Part shown: in pieces, positions 41,244 to 49,325 of the stretch
How positions within the stretch are numbered: the stretch's first letter is position 1
Layout: each line of letters begins with the position of its first letter
NCBI GenBank assembly: GCA_963695975.1
Contig: CAVOIB010000002.1
Coordinates: 434,001-498,000 of the forward strand
DNA from: JBBQVZ01 sp963695975
GTDB taxonomy: Bacteria > Actinomycetota > UBA4738 > HRBIN12
Direction: 5' to 3'
DNA: 64,000 nt
Program-made: the position numbers and the translations under genes
The notes under the pieces: model-generated
Told to the model about the DNA's origin: nothing
Database searches by the model: none
Seen by the model: the letters and a program-made list of their open reading frames with translations, nothing else

Positions 41244-42278
41244 ATGCATCGACCACCGGCCGTCGCCCGGGTCCTGGAACGGGTGACGGCGACGGCCCGT
41301 GAGCACGAGATGTTCCTCCCGAATCAGACGGTGCTGGTCGCGGTCTCCGGCGGCCCAGATTCCCTCTGTCTGTTGGAGTCGCTCGTTCGACTCCGCCGCC
41401 TGTTCAAGGTCAGTCTCGAGGTGTTCCACCTGGATCACGGCCTGCGTCAAGCCTCGCGTCAGGACGCCGCGTATGTCCGCCGGACCGCCGAGCGGCTGAA
41501 GCTGCCCTTCCACATCCGTGCCGCGGAGGGCCGCCCCGCGAAGGGCGAGTCCGTCGAGGCGTGGGCCCGCGAACGCCGGCTGCTCGCGATGGGAGCGGTG
41601 GCCCGCGAGATCGGCGCGGCGCGGGTCGCGATCGGTCATACCGCGGACGATCAAGCCGAGACCGTCTTGATGGCGTTGATCACCGGCAGTGGGTTGCGAG
41701 GGCTCGGCGGGATCGCGCCGTTCTCGGGCCCCTGGGTCAACCCGCTCATCGACGTGGGTCGCGAGGAAGTGTTGGCGTTCGTTCGCGCGCTGCATCTGCG
41801 ACCACGCAAGGATCCGACGAACGACGACCCACGGTTCTTGCGCAACGCGATCCGCCTGCGAGGGATGCCTGCGCTCGAGCGCTCCGTCGGTCGATCGATC
41901 CGCGAACCGTTGGTGAGGACTGCGGCCGGGCTGCGCGAGGACGTGGAGGAGCTGCAGCGCCGAGTGGACGAAGTGCTCCCGGACGTGTTCGAGGAGACAC
42001 CGGACGGCGCCGACCTGCACGCCATCGCGCTGTTGGACCAGCCGCGCGCGATCGCGGGCAGGGTGGTGGCGCACGCGGTGTACGCGATCGGAGCGACGTG
42101 CGATCGTGCCGACGTCGTCGCCGTGCTCGATCTGGCGGCGGGGCGGCCGGGGCGTCGACGCGATCTGTCGTCGGGATCGACGGCACGCCGAGGCCGGGAG
42201 TATGTTCATCTCTCTCGCCCTTCCCCCGGCGCCGGTGAGAGCCAGCCGCCCCGAACGGGAAAGGGGAAGACGACGTGA
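41244..42278 (+). CDS. tilS: tRNA(Ile)-lysidine synthase
   Basis: 344 aa. Converts C34 of the minor isoleucine tRNA to lysidine with ATP and lysine, so that AUA is read as Ile. PP-loop SGGPDS at residues 35-40, EVFHLDHGLRQASRQDA, GHTADDQAETVLMALITGSGLRGLGG, and NPLIDVGREEVLAF. The C-terminal part is short, as in many actinobacterial TilS. It overlaps hpt by 4 nt (GTGA). Confidence 0.93.
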   Translation: MHRPPAVARVLERVTATAREHEMFLPNQTVLVAVSGGPDSLCLLESLVRLRRLFKVSLEVFHLDHGLRQASRQDAAYVRRTAERLKLPFHIRAAEGRPAKGESVEAWARERRLLAMGAVAREIGAARVAIGHTADDQAETVLMALITGSGLRGLGGIAPFSGPWVNPLIDVGREEVLAFVRALHLRPRKDPTNDDPRFLRNAIRLRGMPALERSVGRSIREPLVRTAAGLREDVEELQRRVDEVLPDVFEETPDGADLHAIALLDQPRAIAGRVVAHAVYAIGATCDRADVVAVLDLAAGRPGRRRDLSSGSTARRGREYVHLSRPSPGAGESQPPRTGKGKTT

Positions 42279-42871
42279 GCGTCACCGAGCGAGGTTCCCT
42301 CTCTACACTGGCCACCTACGTGGAGGCCTACGAACCCGACATCGACCGCGTCTTGATCTCCGCCGAGGAGATCCAAGCGAAGCTCGCTGAGATGGGGGAG
42401 CGCATCAGCCGGGATTACGCCGGTCGCCGGTTGTTGTTGGTGGGGGTGCTGAAGGGAGCCTTCGTCGTGATGGCCGATCTCGCGCGCTACATCCGGCTGC
42501 CGCTCGAGTTCGACTTCATGGCGGTCTCGTCGTACGGCGCCGCCACCAAGACCTCGGGCGTGGTCCGCATCCTCAAGGACCTCGATCACGACCTGGAGGG
42601 ACTCGATGTGTTGGTCGTCGAGGACATCGTGGACTCGGGACTCACGTTGAAGTACCTGCTGAAGAACCTGGCGGGACGCAAGCCGGCCTCGCTCGAGGTC
42701 GCCGCGCTCCTGCGCAAGGAAGGGATCCAGCAGGTGAACCTCGACATCCGCTACACGGGGTTCGAGATCCCGAACGAGTTCGTGGTCGGCTACGGGCTGG
42801 ACTTCGCCGAGCGGTTCCGGAACCTGCCGTACATCGCCACGCTCCGCCCCGAGGCCTACGCCGACGCCTGA
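42275..42871 (+). CDS. hpt: Hypoxanthine phosphoribosyltransferase
   Basis: 198 aa. Purine salvage enzyme converting hypoxanthine or guanine and PRPP to IMP or GMP. PRPP loop VLVVEDIVDSGLTL, upstream LLVGVLKGAFVVMADL, the flexible-loop SSYGAATKTSG, and the C-terminal FVVGYGLDFAERFRNLPYI. GTG start overlapping the tilS stop. The extra N-terminal region of about 17 residues is slightly longer than usual, so a later start cannot be excluded. Confidence 0.95.
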   Translation: MSVTERGSLSTLATYVEAYEPDIDRVLISAEEIQAKLAEMGERISRDYAGRRLLLVGVLKGAFVVMADLARYIRLPLEFDFMAVSSYGAATKTSGVVRILKDLDHDLEGLDVLVVEDIVDSGLTLKYLLKNLAGRKPASLEVAALLRKEGIQQVNLDIRYTGFEIPNEFVVGYGLDFAERFRNLPYIATLRPEAYADA

Positions 42872-42908
42872 CGGGAACCGCACCGCAGGAAGTGGCATCG
42901 AACGGCCT

Positions 42909-43289
42909 ATGGCGCGTCACCGGCTCGCCGCCCTCGCCCTCGCCCTCATGCTCGCCTCCTGTAGCGGGAGCGGGGGTGCCGAACCCGGGACAGGGGTGAA
43001 GGGTAGAGTGCTGCTGGGCCCGAGCTGTCCCGTCGAGAACCCCGCCTCGCCCTGTCCTGACACCCCGTTCCGCGGCGACGTGCAGGCCACGGCCACCGAC
43101 GGCTCCACCCGATCCACGACGACCGACGATCGAGGAGGGTTCACCCTCGATCTTGCACCGGGGACCTACGAGCTCGTCGCGTTGACCGCCTCGGACGGCG
43201 GACCGCCGACGGCCAAACCGGAGACGGTCGACGTGCGGGCCGGCTCGTACACCGAGGTCACCCTGCAGGTCGACACCGGCATCCGATGA
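42909..43289 (+). CDS. Lipoprotein with carboxypeptidase-regulatory-like domain
   Basis: 126 aa. Signal peptide with lipobox LASC (Cys at residue 18), so it is probably lipid-anchored outside the membrane. The mature part is a beta-sandwich like carboxypeptidase-regulatory domains: GVKGRVLLGPSCPVE, a DDRGGFTLDLAPGTYELVAL core, then VDVRAGSYTEVTLQVDTG. Two Cys in the first loop may form a disulfide. Function unknown; it is placed between hpt and ftsH. Confidence 0.75.
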   Translation: MARHRLAALALALMLASCSGSGGAEPGTGVKGRVLLGPSCPVENPASPCPDTPFRGDVQATATDGSTRSTTTDDRGGFTLDLAPGTYELVALTASDGGPPTAKPETVDVRAGSYTEVTLQVDTGIR

Positions 43290-43313
43290 CGGCCGATCCG
43301 TCGTCGCCGGTGG

Positions 43314-45338
43314 GTGCTACCATCGGCGAACGGGTCTCCGCACGCCCAGCGTCGGAGCCCCGAACCGTCTTCCGAACCCACCCTGAAGGAGCTCGATCTG
43401 AGCCAGCCCGAGAGCCCGTTGCGGAAGGCCACCCGCACGCCCACGTTGTGGATCGTGGTGATCACGGCGGGCTTCCTTCTCACGGTCTCGCTCCTGGGTC
43501 ATCAGGATTCCGGTAAGGATCTGACGCTCACGGAGTTCGAGCGAGGGGTCGCGCAAGGAGACATCGCCTCGGCGAAGGTCATGGAGGGTGACCAGGTCAT
43601 CACGGGCGACTTCGTGAGCGGTGGAACCTACCGCGTCGCGTACCCGGCCGAGTCCGAGGACGAGCTGGTGACCGCGCTCGCCGAAGCGGATGTCCCCACG
43701 GAAGTCGACCCGCAGCTGCCGAACAACCTGGTGAACCTGTTCGTCACGGTCCTGCTTCCGGTGCTGTTGATCGGCGGCGTCCTGATCTGGGTGATGAACC
43801 GCTCACAGGGCGGCGGTGGTCGCGTGATGCAGTTCGGGCGCAGCCGTCACAAGACCGTGAACAAAGACCAGCCGAAGACCACGTTCGCCGATGTCGCCGG
43901 TGTGGACGAGGCGATCGAGGAGCTCGAGGAGGTGAAGGATTACCTCCAGTCGCCGGCGAAGTTCCAGGCGATGGGAGCGAAGATCCCGCGCGGCGTGCTG
44001 TTATTCGGTCCGCCGGGGACCGGGAAGACCCTGCTCGCGCGCGCGGTGGCGGGCGAGGCCGGCGTCCCGTTCTTCTCGATCAGCGGATCGGACTTCGTGG
44101 AGATGTTCGTCGGCGTCGGCGCGGCGCGCGTCCGCGACCTGTTCGAGCAGGCGAAGGCGAGCGCGCCGGCGATCGTGTTCATCGACGAGATCGATGCCGT
44201 GGGCCGGCACCGCGGGGCGGGCCTCGGTGGTGGGCACGACGAGCGCGAGCAGACCTTGAACCAGCTGCTGGTGGAGATGGACGGGTTCGACCAGCGATCG
44301 ACCGTGATCTTGATGGCGGCGACGAACCGGCCCGACATCCTGGATCCGGCGTTGTTGCGTCCGGGACGATTCGACCGGCAGGTCGTGATCGACCGCCCGG
44401 ACCTCGAGGGGCGCAAGGCGATCCTCAAAGTGCACGCGCGTGGGAAGCCGTTCGACGCCGACGTGGATCTGGCGGTGCTCGCGCGGCGGACGCCCGGCTT
44501 CACGGGCGCCGACCTGGCGAACGTGATCAACGAGGCCGCGTTGCTCGCAGCACGTCGATCCAAGCGCGCGATCACGATGGCGGAGGTCGAGGAGGCTGTC
44601 GACCGCGTGATGGCCGGCCCCGAACGGAAGAGCCGAGTCATGGACGAACAGGAGCGACGGCTGATCGCGTACCACGAGGGCGGGCACGCGATGGTGGCGC
44701 ACGTCCTGCCCAACACCGACGAGGTCCACAAGATCACGGTGATCCCCCGGGGCCGGGCGTTGGGCTACACGCTGACGCTGCCGGAGCAGGACAAGTTCCT
44801 GATGACACGCGAGCAGCTCCGCGACGAGCTCGCGATGCTGATGGGCGGGCGTGTCGCCGAGGAGATCGTGGCGGGCGACGTGACCACGGGCGCGCAGAAC
44901 GACATCGAGCGTGCCACGAAGGTCGCGCGGCAGATGGTGACCGAGTACGGCATGTCGGACACCATCGGACCGCGCACCCTCGGGGTGAAGCAAGGCGAAG
45001 TGTTCCTGGGGCGCGACTGGGGTTCGACGCCCGACTACTCCGATGCGGTGGCGTTCGAGATCGATCAGGAGGTCCTGCTACTGATCGACGAGGCGCACGA
45101 CGTCGCGCTCGAGATCCTCGAGCAGAACCGCGCGAAGCTGGACGCACTCGCCGCGCTCCTCCTCGAGAAGGAGACGCTCGATCGCGAAGAGGTAGAGCGG
45201 TTCTTCGCCGAGGTCGAGCGACGCTCGCCCCGCGGACCCGAGGAACGAGGGGCCGGTCTGGCCGTGTCACGCAAGGCGCTCCGGCAGCAGCCCAGCCCTC
45301 CCGCCACACTCGGTCGGCCGGGGCTTGCCCCGGCCTAA
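43314..45338 (+). CDS. ftsH: ATP-dependent zinc metalloprotease FtsH
   Basis: 674 aa. Membrane AAA+ protease that degrades membrane and regulatory proteins. Two helices (about residues 45-62 and 138-160) flank a periplasmic domain. The AAA module has Walker A GPPGTGKT (232-239), Walker B IVFIDEIDAVGR, and the SRH around ATNRPDILDPALLRPGRFDR. The protease motif HEGGH is at residues 454-458. The GTG at 43314 gives an N terminus longer than needed; a TTG around 43419 is an alternative. A strong hairpin covers its last codons. Confidence 0.95.
   Translation: MLPSANGSPHAQRRSPEPSSEPTLKELDLSQPESPLRKATRTPTLWIVVITAGFLLTVSLLGHQDSGKDLTLTEFERGVAQGDIASAKVMEGDQVITGDFVSGGTYRVAYPAESEDELVTALAEADVPTEVDPQLPNNLVNLFVTVLLPVLLIGGVLIWVMNRSQGGGGRVMQFGRSRHKTVNKDQPKTTFADVAGVDEAIEELEEVKDYLQSPAKFQAMGAKIPRGVLLFGPPGTGKTLLARAVAGEAGVPFFSISGSDFVEMFVGVGAARVRDLFEQAKASAPAIVFIDEIDAVGRHRGAGLGGGHDEREQTLNQLLVEMDGFDQRSTVILMAATNRPDILDPALLRPGRFDRQVVIDRPDLEGRKAILKVHARGKPFDADVDLAVLARRTPGFTGADLANVINEAALLAARRSKRAITMAEVEEAVDRVMAGPERKSRVMDEQERRLIAYHEGGHAMVAHVLPNTDEVHKITVIPRGRALGYTLTLPEQDKFLMTREQLRDELAMLMGGRVAEEIVAGDVTTGAQNDIERATKVARQMVTEYGMSDTIGPRTLGVKQGEVFLGRDWGSTPDYSDAVAFEIDQEVLLLIDEAHDVALEILEQNRAKLDALAALLLEKETLDREEVERFFAEVERRSPRGPEERGAGLAVSRKALRQQPSPPATLGRPGLAPA
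45316..45335 (+). terminator. Hairpin at the end of ftsH
   Basis: GGCCGGGGC-TT-GCCCCGGCC is a perfect 9-bp inverted repeat ending 1 nt before the ftsH TAA. There is no T-run, so it may act as a weak or Rho-assisted terminator, or protect the mRNA 3' end. It is followed by a TAGACT promoter-like box for the next gene. Confidence 0.45.
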
Positions 45339-45361
45339 CGCTCGGTAGACTCGCGCCGTCA

Positions 45362-46033
45362 ATGACCGACCGCTGGGCTACGTTCGATTGCTACGGAACG
45401 CTCATCGACTGGATGGGCGGCATCCGCTCGACATTCGAGCGGCTGTGGCCCGCCGCAGACGCCGACGTGTTGCTCGCGAGGTACCACATGATCGAGCCGG
45501 GGATCCAGGAGGGAAGTGGGATCCCGTACCGCACCGTGATGGCCGAGGCCCTAGCCAAGCTCGCGGCCGAGGAGGGGCTCGAGCTCGTCGCCGGAAAGAG
45601 AGGGGCTCTCGGCAGGTCGCTGCCGTCCTGGCCGGTCTTCCCCGAGGTGCCTGGGACGCTCGGCGCGCTCCGTGAGCGAGGGTGGCGGCTCGCGATCCTG
45701 TCGAACACCGATCCCGACTTCTTGGACGCATCATTGGGGGCCATCGGGGTGCCGGTCGACGAGCGCATCGTTGCGTCAGAGATCGGCTCGTACAAGCCGG
45801 CGTTCGGCCACTGGGAGGCGTTCTTCGCGCGGACGGGCGCCGATCGTCGGCGGCACGTGCACATCGCCGCGTCGCTCTTCCACGACGTGCAGCCGTGTGC
45901 CGCGTTGGGACTGCCCTGCGTATGGGTCAACCGGCAGGCCGAGTCGAGCGATCTCCCGCGTGCCGGCGAGCTTCCCGATCTGACCGCGCTCCCCGATGCG
46001 CTCGAATCTCTGGTTCCGGCCACCGCCGGGTAG
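45362..46033 (+). CDS. HAD-superfamily hydrolase, haloacid dehalogenase type
   Basis: 223 aa. Motif I is FDCYGTLID with nucleophile Asp9. The second position is Tyr (D-x-Y), as in 2-haloacid dehalogenases, rather than the Asp of HAD phosphatases. Motif II LAILSNTD, motif III Lys in GSYKPAFGHWEAF, motif IV ASLFHDVQPCAALG. An alpha-helical cap is at about residues 15-85. The substrate is unknown. It sits between ftsH and folE with its own TAGACT box 10 nt before the ATG and no Shine-Dalgarno. Confidence 0.85.
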   Translation: MTDRWATFDCYGTLIDWMGGIRSTFERLWPAADADVLLARYHMIEPGIQEGSGIPYRTVMAEALAKLAAEEGLELVAGKRGALGRSLPSWPVFPEVPGTLGALRERGWRLAILSNTDPDFLDASLGAIGVPVDERIVASEIGSYKPAFGHWEAFFARTGADRRRHVHIAASLFHDVQPCAALGLPCVWVNRQAESSDLPRAGELPDLTALPDALESLVPATAG

Positions 46034-46046
46034 CATCGGTGACGGC

Positions 46047-46628
46047 ATGGACGAAGACCGGTTCGACGAGAAGAAGGTCGAGGAGGGCGTCCGCCTGATC
46101 CTCGAAGGGGTGGGCGAGGATCCGGGGCGGGGCGGTCTCCGCGAAACGCCCGCTCGCGTCGCCCGGATGTACCGGGAGGTGTTCTCAGGGATCGGCCAAG
46201 ACGCCGCTCGCTTGGTGACCGTCGTCGAGGGCGCCGACCACGACGAGATGATCATGGTCCGCGACATCCCCTTGTACTCGATGTGCGAACACCATCTGAT
46301 CCCCTTCAGCGGCAAGGCACACGTCGCCTACATCCCGAACAAGGAACAGCAGATCACCGGCCTCTCCAAGATCGCCCGCGTCGTGGATCTGCTAGCGAAG
46401 CGTCCGCAGGTCCAAGAACGGCTCACAACGCAGATCGCCGAGGCGCTCGACGAAGCGCTCTCACCGCGGGGCGTGTTCGTCGTGATCGAAGCCGAGCACT
46501 TCTGCATGACGATGCGAGGCATCAAGAAGCCGGGCTCCGTGACCGTGACATCCGCGGTTCGCGGGCTGTTCCGCACCGACGCCCGGACACGGCAAGAGGC
46601 GATGTATCACATGGGCCACCGCCCCTAG
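46047..46628 (+). CDS. folE: GTP cyclohydrolase I
   Basis: About 193 aa. First enzyme of tetrahydrofolate synthesis: GTP to 7,8-dihydroneopterin triphosphate plus formate. Zinc ligands in YSMCEHHLIPF and EAEHFCMTMRG. Other signatures: GLRETPARVARMYRE, AYIPNKEQQITGLSKIARVVD and the C-terminal RGLFRTDARTRQEAM. ATG 46047 fits the family length; TAGCAT lies 10 nt upstream. Confidence 0.96.
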   Translation: MDEDRFDEKKVEEGVRLILEGVGEDPGRGGLRETPARVARMYREVFSGIGQDAARLVTVVEGADHDEMIMVRDIPLYSMCEHHLIPFSGKAHVAYIPNKEQQITGLSKIARVVDLLAKRPQVQERLTTQIAEALDEALSPRGVFVVIEAEHFCMTMRGIKKPGSVTVTSAVRGLFRTDARTRQEAMYHMGHRP

Positions 46629-46673
46629 CGATCACCCCCGCACGCCCGGAGAGACGGGACTACGATGCGTCCC

Positions 46674-47525
46674 ATGGCTGGGGAGGCTCTCTGGCGTTGC
46701 GGTTCGCACGTCATCGCCTTGCACGAGCGCACCCTGGTGATGGGCATCCTGAATGTCACGCCAGACTCGTTCTCCGACGGCGGCTCATTCGCGAATGCCG
46801 ACGATGCCGTCAAGGAAGCCATCCAGATGGTGGCTGACGGGGCGGACATCGTGGACATCGGCGGCGAATCCAGCCGGCCGGGATCCGATCCCGTCTCACC
46901 GGAGGAGGAGCGATCGCGCGTCGTGCCCGTGGTCCAGCGGATCATCCACGAGCTTCCGGATGTGCCCGTCTCCGTCGACACGCGCAAGGCCTTCGTCGCG
47001 CGCGCGGCGATCGATGCAGGCGCATCGATCGTCAACGATATCTCCGCGGGCGCCGATCCGGAGATGTTCGATATCGTCCGCGGGGCCGGCGTAGGCCTGG
47101 TGCTGATGCATATGAAGGGCGAGCCGAAGACGATGCAGGACGATCCGACGTATCACGACGTGGTCGCGGAGGTGCGGGGCTTCCTGGGAGATCGCATCGA
47201 GGCCGCGACCGCCGCAGGCGTCGGGTTCGATCGGCTCTGTATCGATCCAGGGATCGGCTTCGGGAAGACGCTCGAGCACAACCTGACGATCCTTCACGAC
47301 ATCGGGGCGTTCCATCATCTCGGCGTACCGGTCCTGGTCGGACCCAGCCGGAAACGGTTCATCGGCACGTTGACCGAGACCGAGGTCGACGATCGCACCG
47401 GGGGAACCGCCGGCGTGGTGGCGTGGTGCGCCGCTCAGGCCGTTGACGTGTTGAGGGTCCACGACGTGAAGGAGATGGTGCGGGTCGTGCGGGTCGTGGA
47501 TGCCATCACGCACAGCGGCTCGTGA
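46674..47525 (+). CDS. folP: Dihydropteroate synthase
   Basis: About 283 aa. Joins p-aminobenzoate to dihydropterin pyrophosphate. MGILNVTPDSFSDGG, ADIVDIGGESSRPGS, SVDTRKAFVARAAIDAGASIVNDIS, LMHMKG, DPGIGFGKTLEHN, and VGPSRKRFIG are all present. ATG 46674 is preferred because TACGAT ends exactly 7 nt upstream and no Shine-Dalgarno exists. ATG 46665 (three residues longer) overlaps that hexamer. Confidence 0.95.
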   Translation: MAGEALWRCGSHVIALHERTLVMGILNVTPDSFSDGGSFANADDAVKEAIQMVADGADIVDIGGESSRPGSDPVSPEEERSRVVPVVQRIIHELPDVPVSVDTRKAFVARAAIDAGASIVNDISAGADPEMFDIVRGAGVGLVLMHMKGEPKTMQDDPTYHDVVAEVRGFLGDRIEAATAAGVGFDRLCIDPGIGFGKTLEHNLTILHDIGAFHHLGVPVLVGPSRKRFIGTLTETEVDDRTGGTAGVVAWCAAQAVDVLRVHDVKEMVRVVRVVDAITHSGS

Positions 47526-48478
47526 CCGCGGTGGGAGAGAAGGTCCGTGTGCGCACCTCGGGCGGCGAGCTGGCCTGTCTGGATACGGGCGACGGACCGC
47601 CGGTCGTCTTGCTCCACGGGTTCCCGCAGTCGGCGTACGTGTGGCGCGACCTCGTGCCACTGCTCTCGTCCCGTTTCCGCGTGATCGTTCCGGACCTGTT
47701 GGGCTCTGGTGACTCCGATCGGCCGAGCGACGCGCGCCTCGATCTCCCGGCGCAGGCCGGCTACGTCGGCGAGGCGCTCGCTGCGCTCGGGGTGGAGCGG
47801 TTCGCTGCCATCGGCCACTCCGTGGGCGGTGGCGTCGCACAGCTGCTGGCCCTGGACGGTGTGGGCGTCGACGCGATGGTCCTCATCTCGTCGACGGGGC
47901 TCGATGCTTGGCCGACGTTCGCCACGCGCGAGGTACAGCTGACCCCGCCGGACCAGGAGATGGAGCTGCTCGTCCATTCGGGCATCCGCGCGTCCCTCAG
48001 AGCCGGGATGGTCGATCCGGACCGGATCAACGAAGAGCAGGTCGCCGAGTACCTCCGGCCGTGGTCGGGAGACGACAGAGTCGCGTCGTTCTTCCGTTTC
48101 GTCCGTGCCCTGGACGGCGAGGGGCTGAACAGGTCCGACGAACTGGGACGGTTGGATATCCCGGTGCTGATCTTCTGGGGAGAAGACGATCCTTTCTATC
48201 CGGCGTCGGTGGCGGAGCGGTTGAACGCCGCGATCCCGACGTCAACGCTTGGCTTAGTGCCGGGGTGCGGCCATTTCCTGTTGGACGAGGCGGTCGAGAC
48301 GATCGGCCCGATGATCTACGAGTACCTCCGCGCGCGGTACCTGCGCGCGCCGCACGGCCATGGCGACACCTCGGGGATCGTGACGATCCAGCTCGAACGG
48401 CGTCCGCCGTGGGTCGATCTGGCTGAGGACGAGGAAGATGCGTGGCACGAGGTCGACGACGAGGAGGGCGAAGCGTGA
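47522..48478 (+). CDS. Alpha/beta-fold hydrolase inserted in the folate operon
   Basis: 318 aa. GTG start overlapping the folP stop. VVLLHGFPQSAYVWRDLVP oxyanion region, nucleophile elbow GHSVGGG, acid residue in IFWGEDDPFYP and catalytic His in GCGHFLLDEA. The C-terminal extension (about residues 280-318) is acidic (AEDEEDAWHEVDDEEGEA). Epoxide-hydrolase/haloalkane-dehalogenase-like in overall pattern, but the substrate is unknown. It overlaps folB, so it is a true part of the folate operon. Its position is unusual because folP and folB are normally adjacent. Confidence 0.85.
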   Translation: MTAVGEKVRVRTSGGELACLDTGDGPPVVLLHGFPQSAYVWRDLVPLLSSRFRVIVPDLLGSGDSDRPSDARLDLPAQAGYVGEALAALGVERFAAIGHSVGGGVAQLLALDGVGVDAMVLISSTGLDAWPTFATREVQLTPPDQEMELLVHSGIRASLRAGMVDPDRINEEQVAEYLRPWSGDDRVASFFRFVRALDGEGLNRSDELGRLDIPVLIFWGEDDPFYPASVAERLNAAIPTSTLGLVPGCGHFLLDEAVETIGPMIYEYLRARYLRAPHGHGDTSGIVTIQLERRPPWVDLAEDEEDAWHEVDDEEGEA

Positions 48479-48828
48479 GCACGGCGAGGCTGTTCCTGTC
48501 GGGGATCCGTGCCGAAGGTCGTCATGGGGCTCGTCCGAACGAGAAGGACCGGCCGCAACCGTTCGTCGTCGATCTGGACGTTGAGGTCGAGGTGGGCAAG
48601 GACTCGATCGATGGCACCGCCGACTACCGAGGGATCACCGATGTCGTGCGCATGATCGTGACCACGCGCTCGTTCGACCTGATCGAGTCGATGGCCACTG
48701 CGATCGCCGAGGAGGTCCGCTCGCTCGACGGCGTCACGCGGGTGACCGCGGTGGTCCACAAGCCGAACGCGGCTGATCGGCTCGGGATCGACGGCGTCGC
48801 TGCCGCATCGACGTCCCCGCCGGGGTAG
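48475..48828 (+). CDS. folB: Dihydroneopterin aldolase
   Basis: About 117 aa. Cleaves dihydroneopterin to 6-hydroxymethyl-dihydropterin and glycolaldehyde. LFLSGIRAEGRHGARPNEKDRPQPFVVDLDVEVE, DYRGITDVVRMIV, SFDLIESMATAIAEEV with the catalytic Glu region, and a VHKPNA motif. GTG 48475 overlaps the upstream stop; the longer frame from 48442 is inside the previous gene. Confidence 0.93.
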   Translation: MSTARLFLSGIRAEGRHGARPNEKDRPQPFVVDLDVEVEVGKDSIDGTADYRGITDVVRMIVTTRSFDLIESMATAIAEEVRSLDGVTRVTAVVHKPNAADRLGIDGVAAASTSPPG

Positions 48829-48833
48829 GAGCG

Positions 48834-49325
48834 TTGCGCGCCTATCTCGCGCTCGGCTCGAACCTGGGCGACCGGCTCGCGACCCTGCAGCACGCGGTCG
48901 ACGCGCTGCGCGCGGTGCCCGGGATAGTCGTGACCCGGAGCTCGCGCGTCTGGGAGACGGAGCCGGTAGGTGGTCCGGGGCAGGGCGCGTTCTTGAACGC
49001 CGTCATCGAGCTGGAGTCGAAGCTCGACCCGCTGGAGCTGCTGGCCGCCGCCAACGGCGTCGAGGCCGAGCTCGGCCGCACCCGCGAGATCCGCTGGGGT
49101 CCGCGGACGATCGACATCGACATCGTGTTGATCGATGGTCGAACGGTCGACGAGCCGACCCTCACCGTCCCCCACCCGCGTATGCACCAGCGGGCATTCG
49201 TCCTCATGCCGCTCCTGGAACTGCTCCCCGACCCCGTCCTCCCCGACGGCACGCGCCTCCTCGAGGTCCGTCTCCCGCCGGCGGAGGTCCGGCCCTACGC
49301 CCCGCCACTGATGGTCAAGCGGTGA
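48834..49325 (+). CDS. folK: HPPK, hydroxymethyl-dihydropterin pyrophosphokinase
   Basis: 163 aa, TTG start with GGAG 4-5 nt upstream. Transfers pyrophosphate from ATP to 6-hydroxymethyl-dihydropterin. AYLALGSNLGDRLATLQHAVDAL, SSRVWETEPVGG, FLNAVIELES, ELGRTREIRWGPRTIDIDIVLIDG, and PHPRMHQRAFVLMPLLE are the standard HPPK blocks, including the catalytic Asp pair in DIDIV. It overlaps the next gene by 4 nt. Confidence 0.95.
   Translation: MRAYLALGSNLGDRLATLQHAVDALRAVPGIVVTRSSRVWETEPVGGPGQGAFLNAVIELESKLDPLELLAAANGVEAELGRTREIRWGPRTIDIDIVLIDGRTVDEPTLTVPHPRMHQRAFVLMPLLELLPDPVLPDGTRLLEVRLPPAEVRPYAPPLMVKR

Noticed and set aside
45362..46033. Calling the HAD protein the missing dihydroneopterin phosphate phosphatase
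   Set aside because: The D-x-Y motif is typical of dehalogenases rather than phosphatases, so the claim was kept only as a testable idea.
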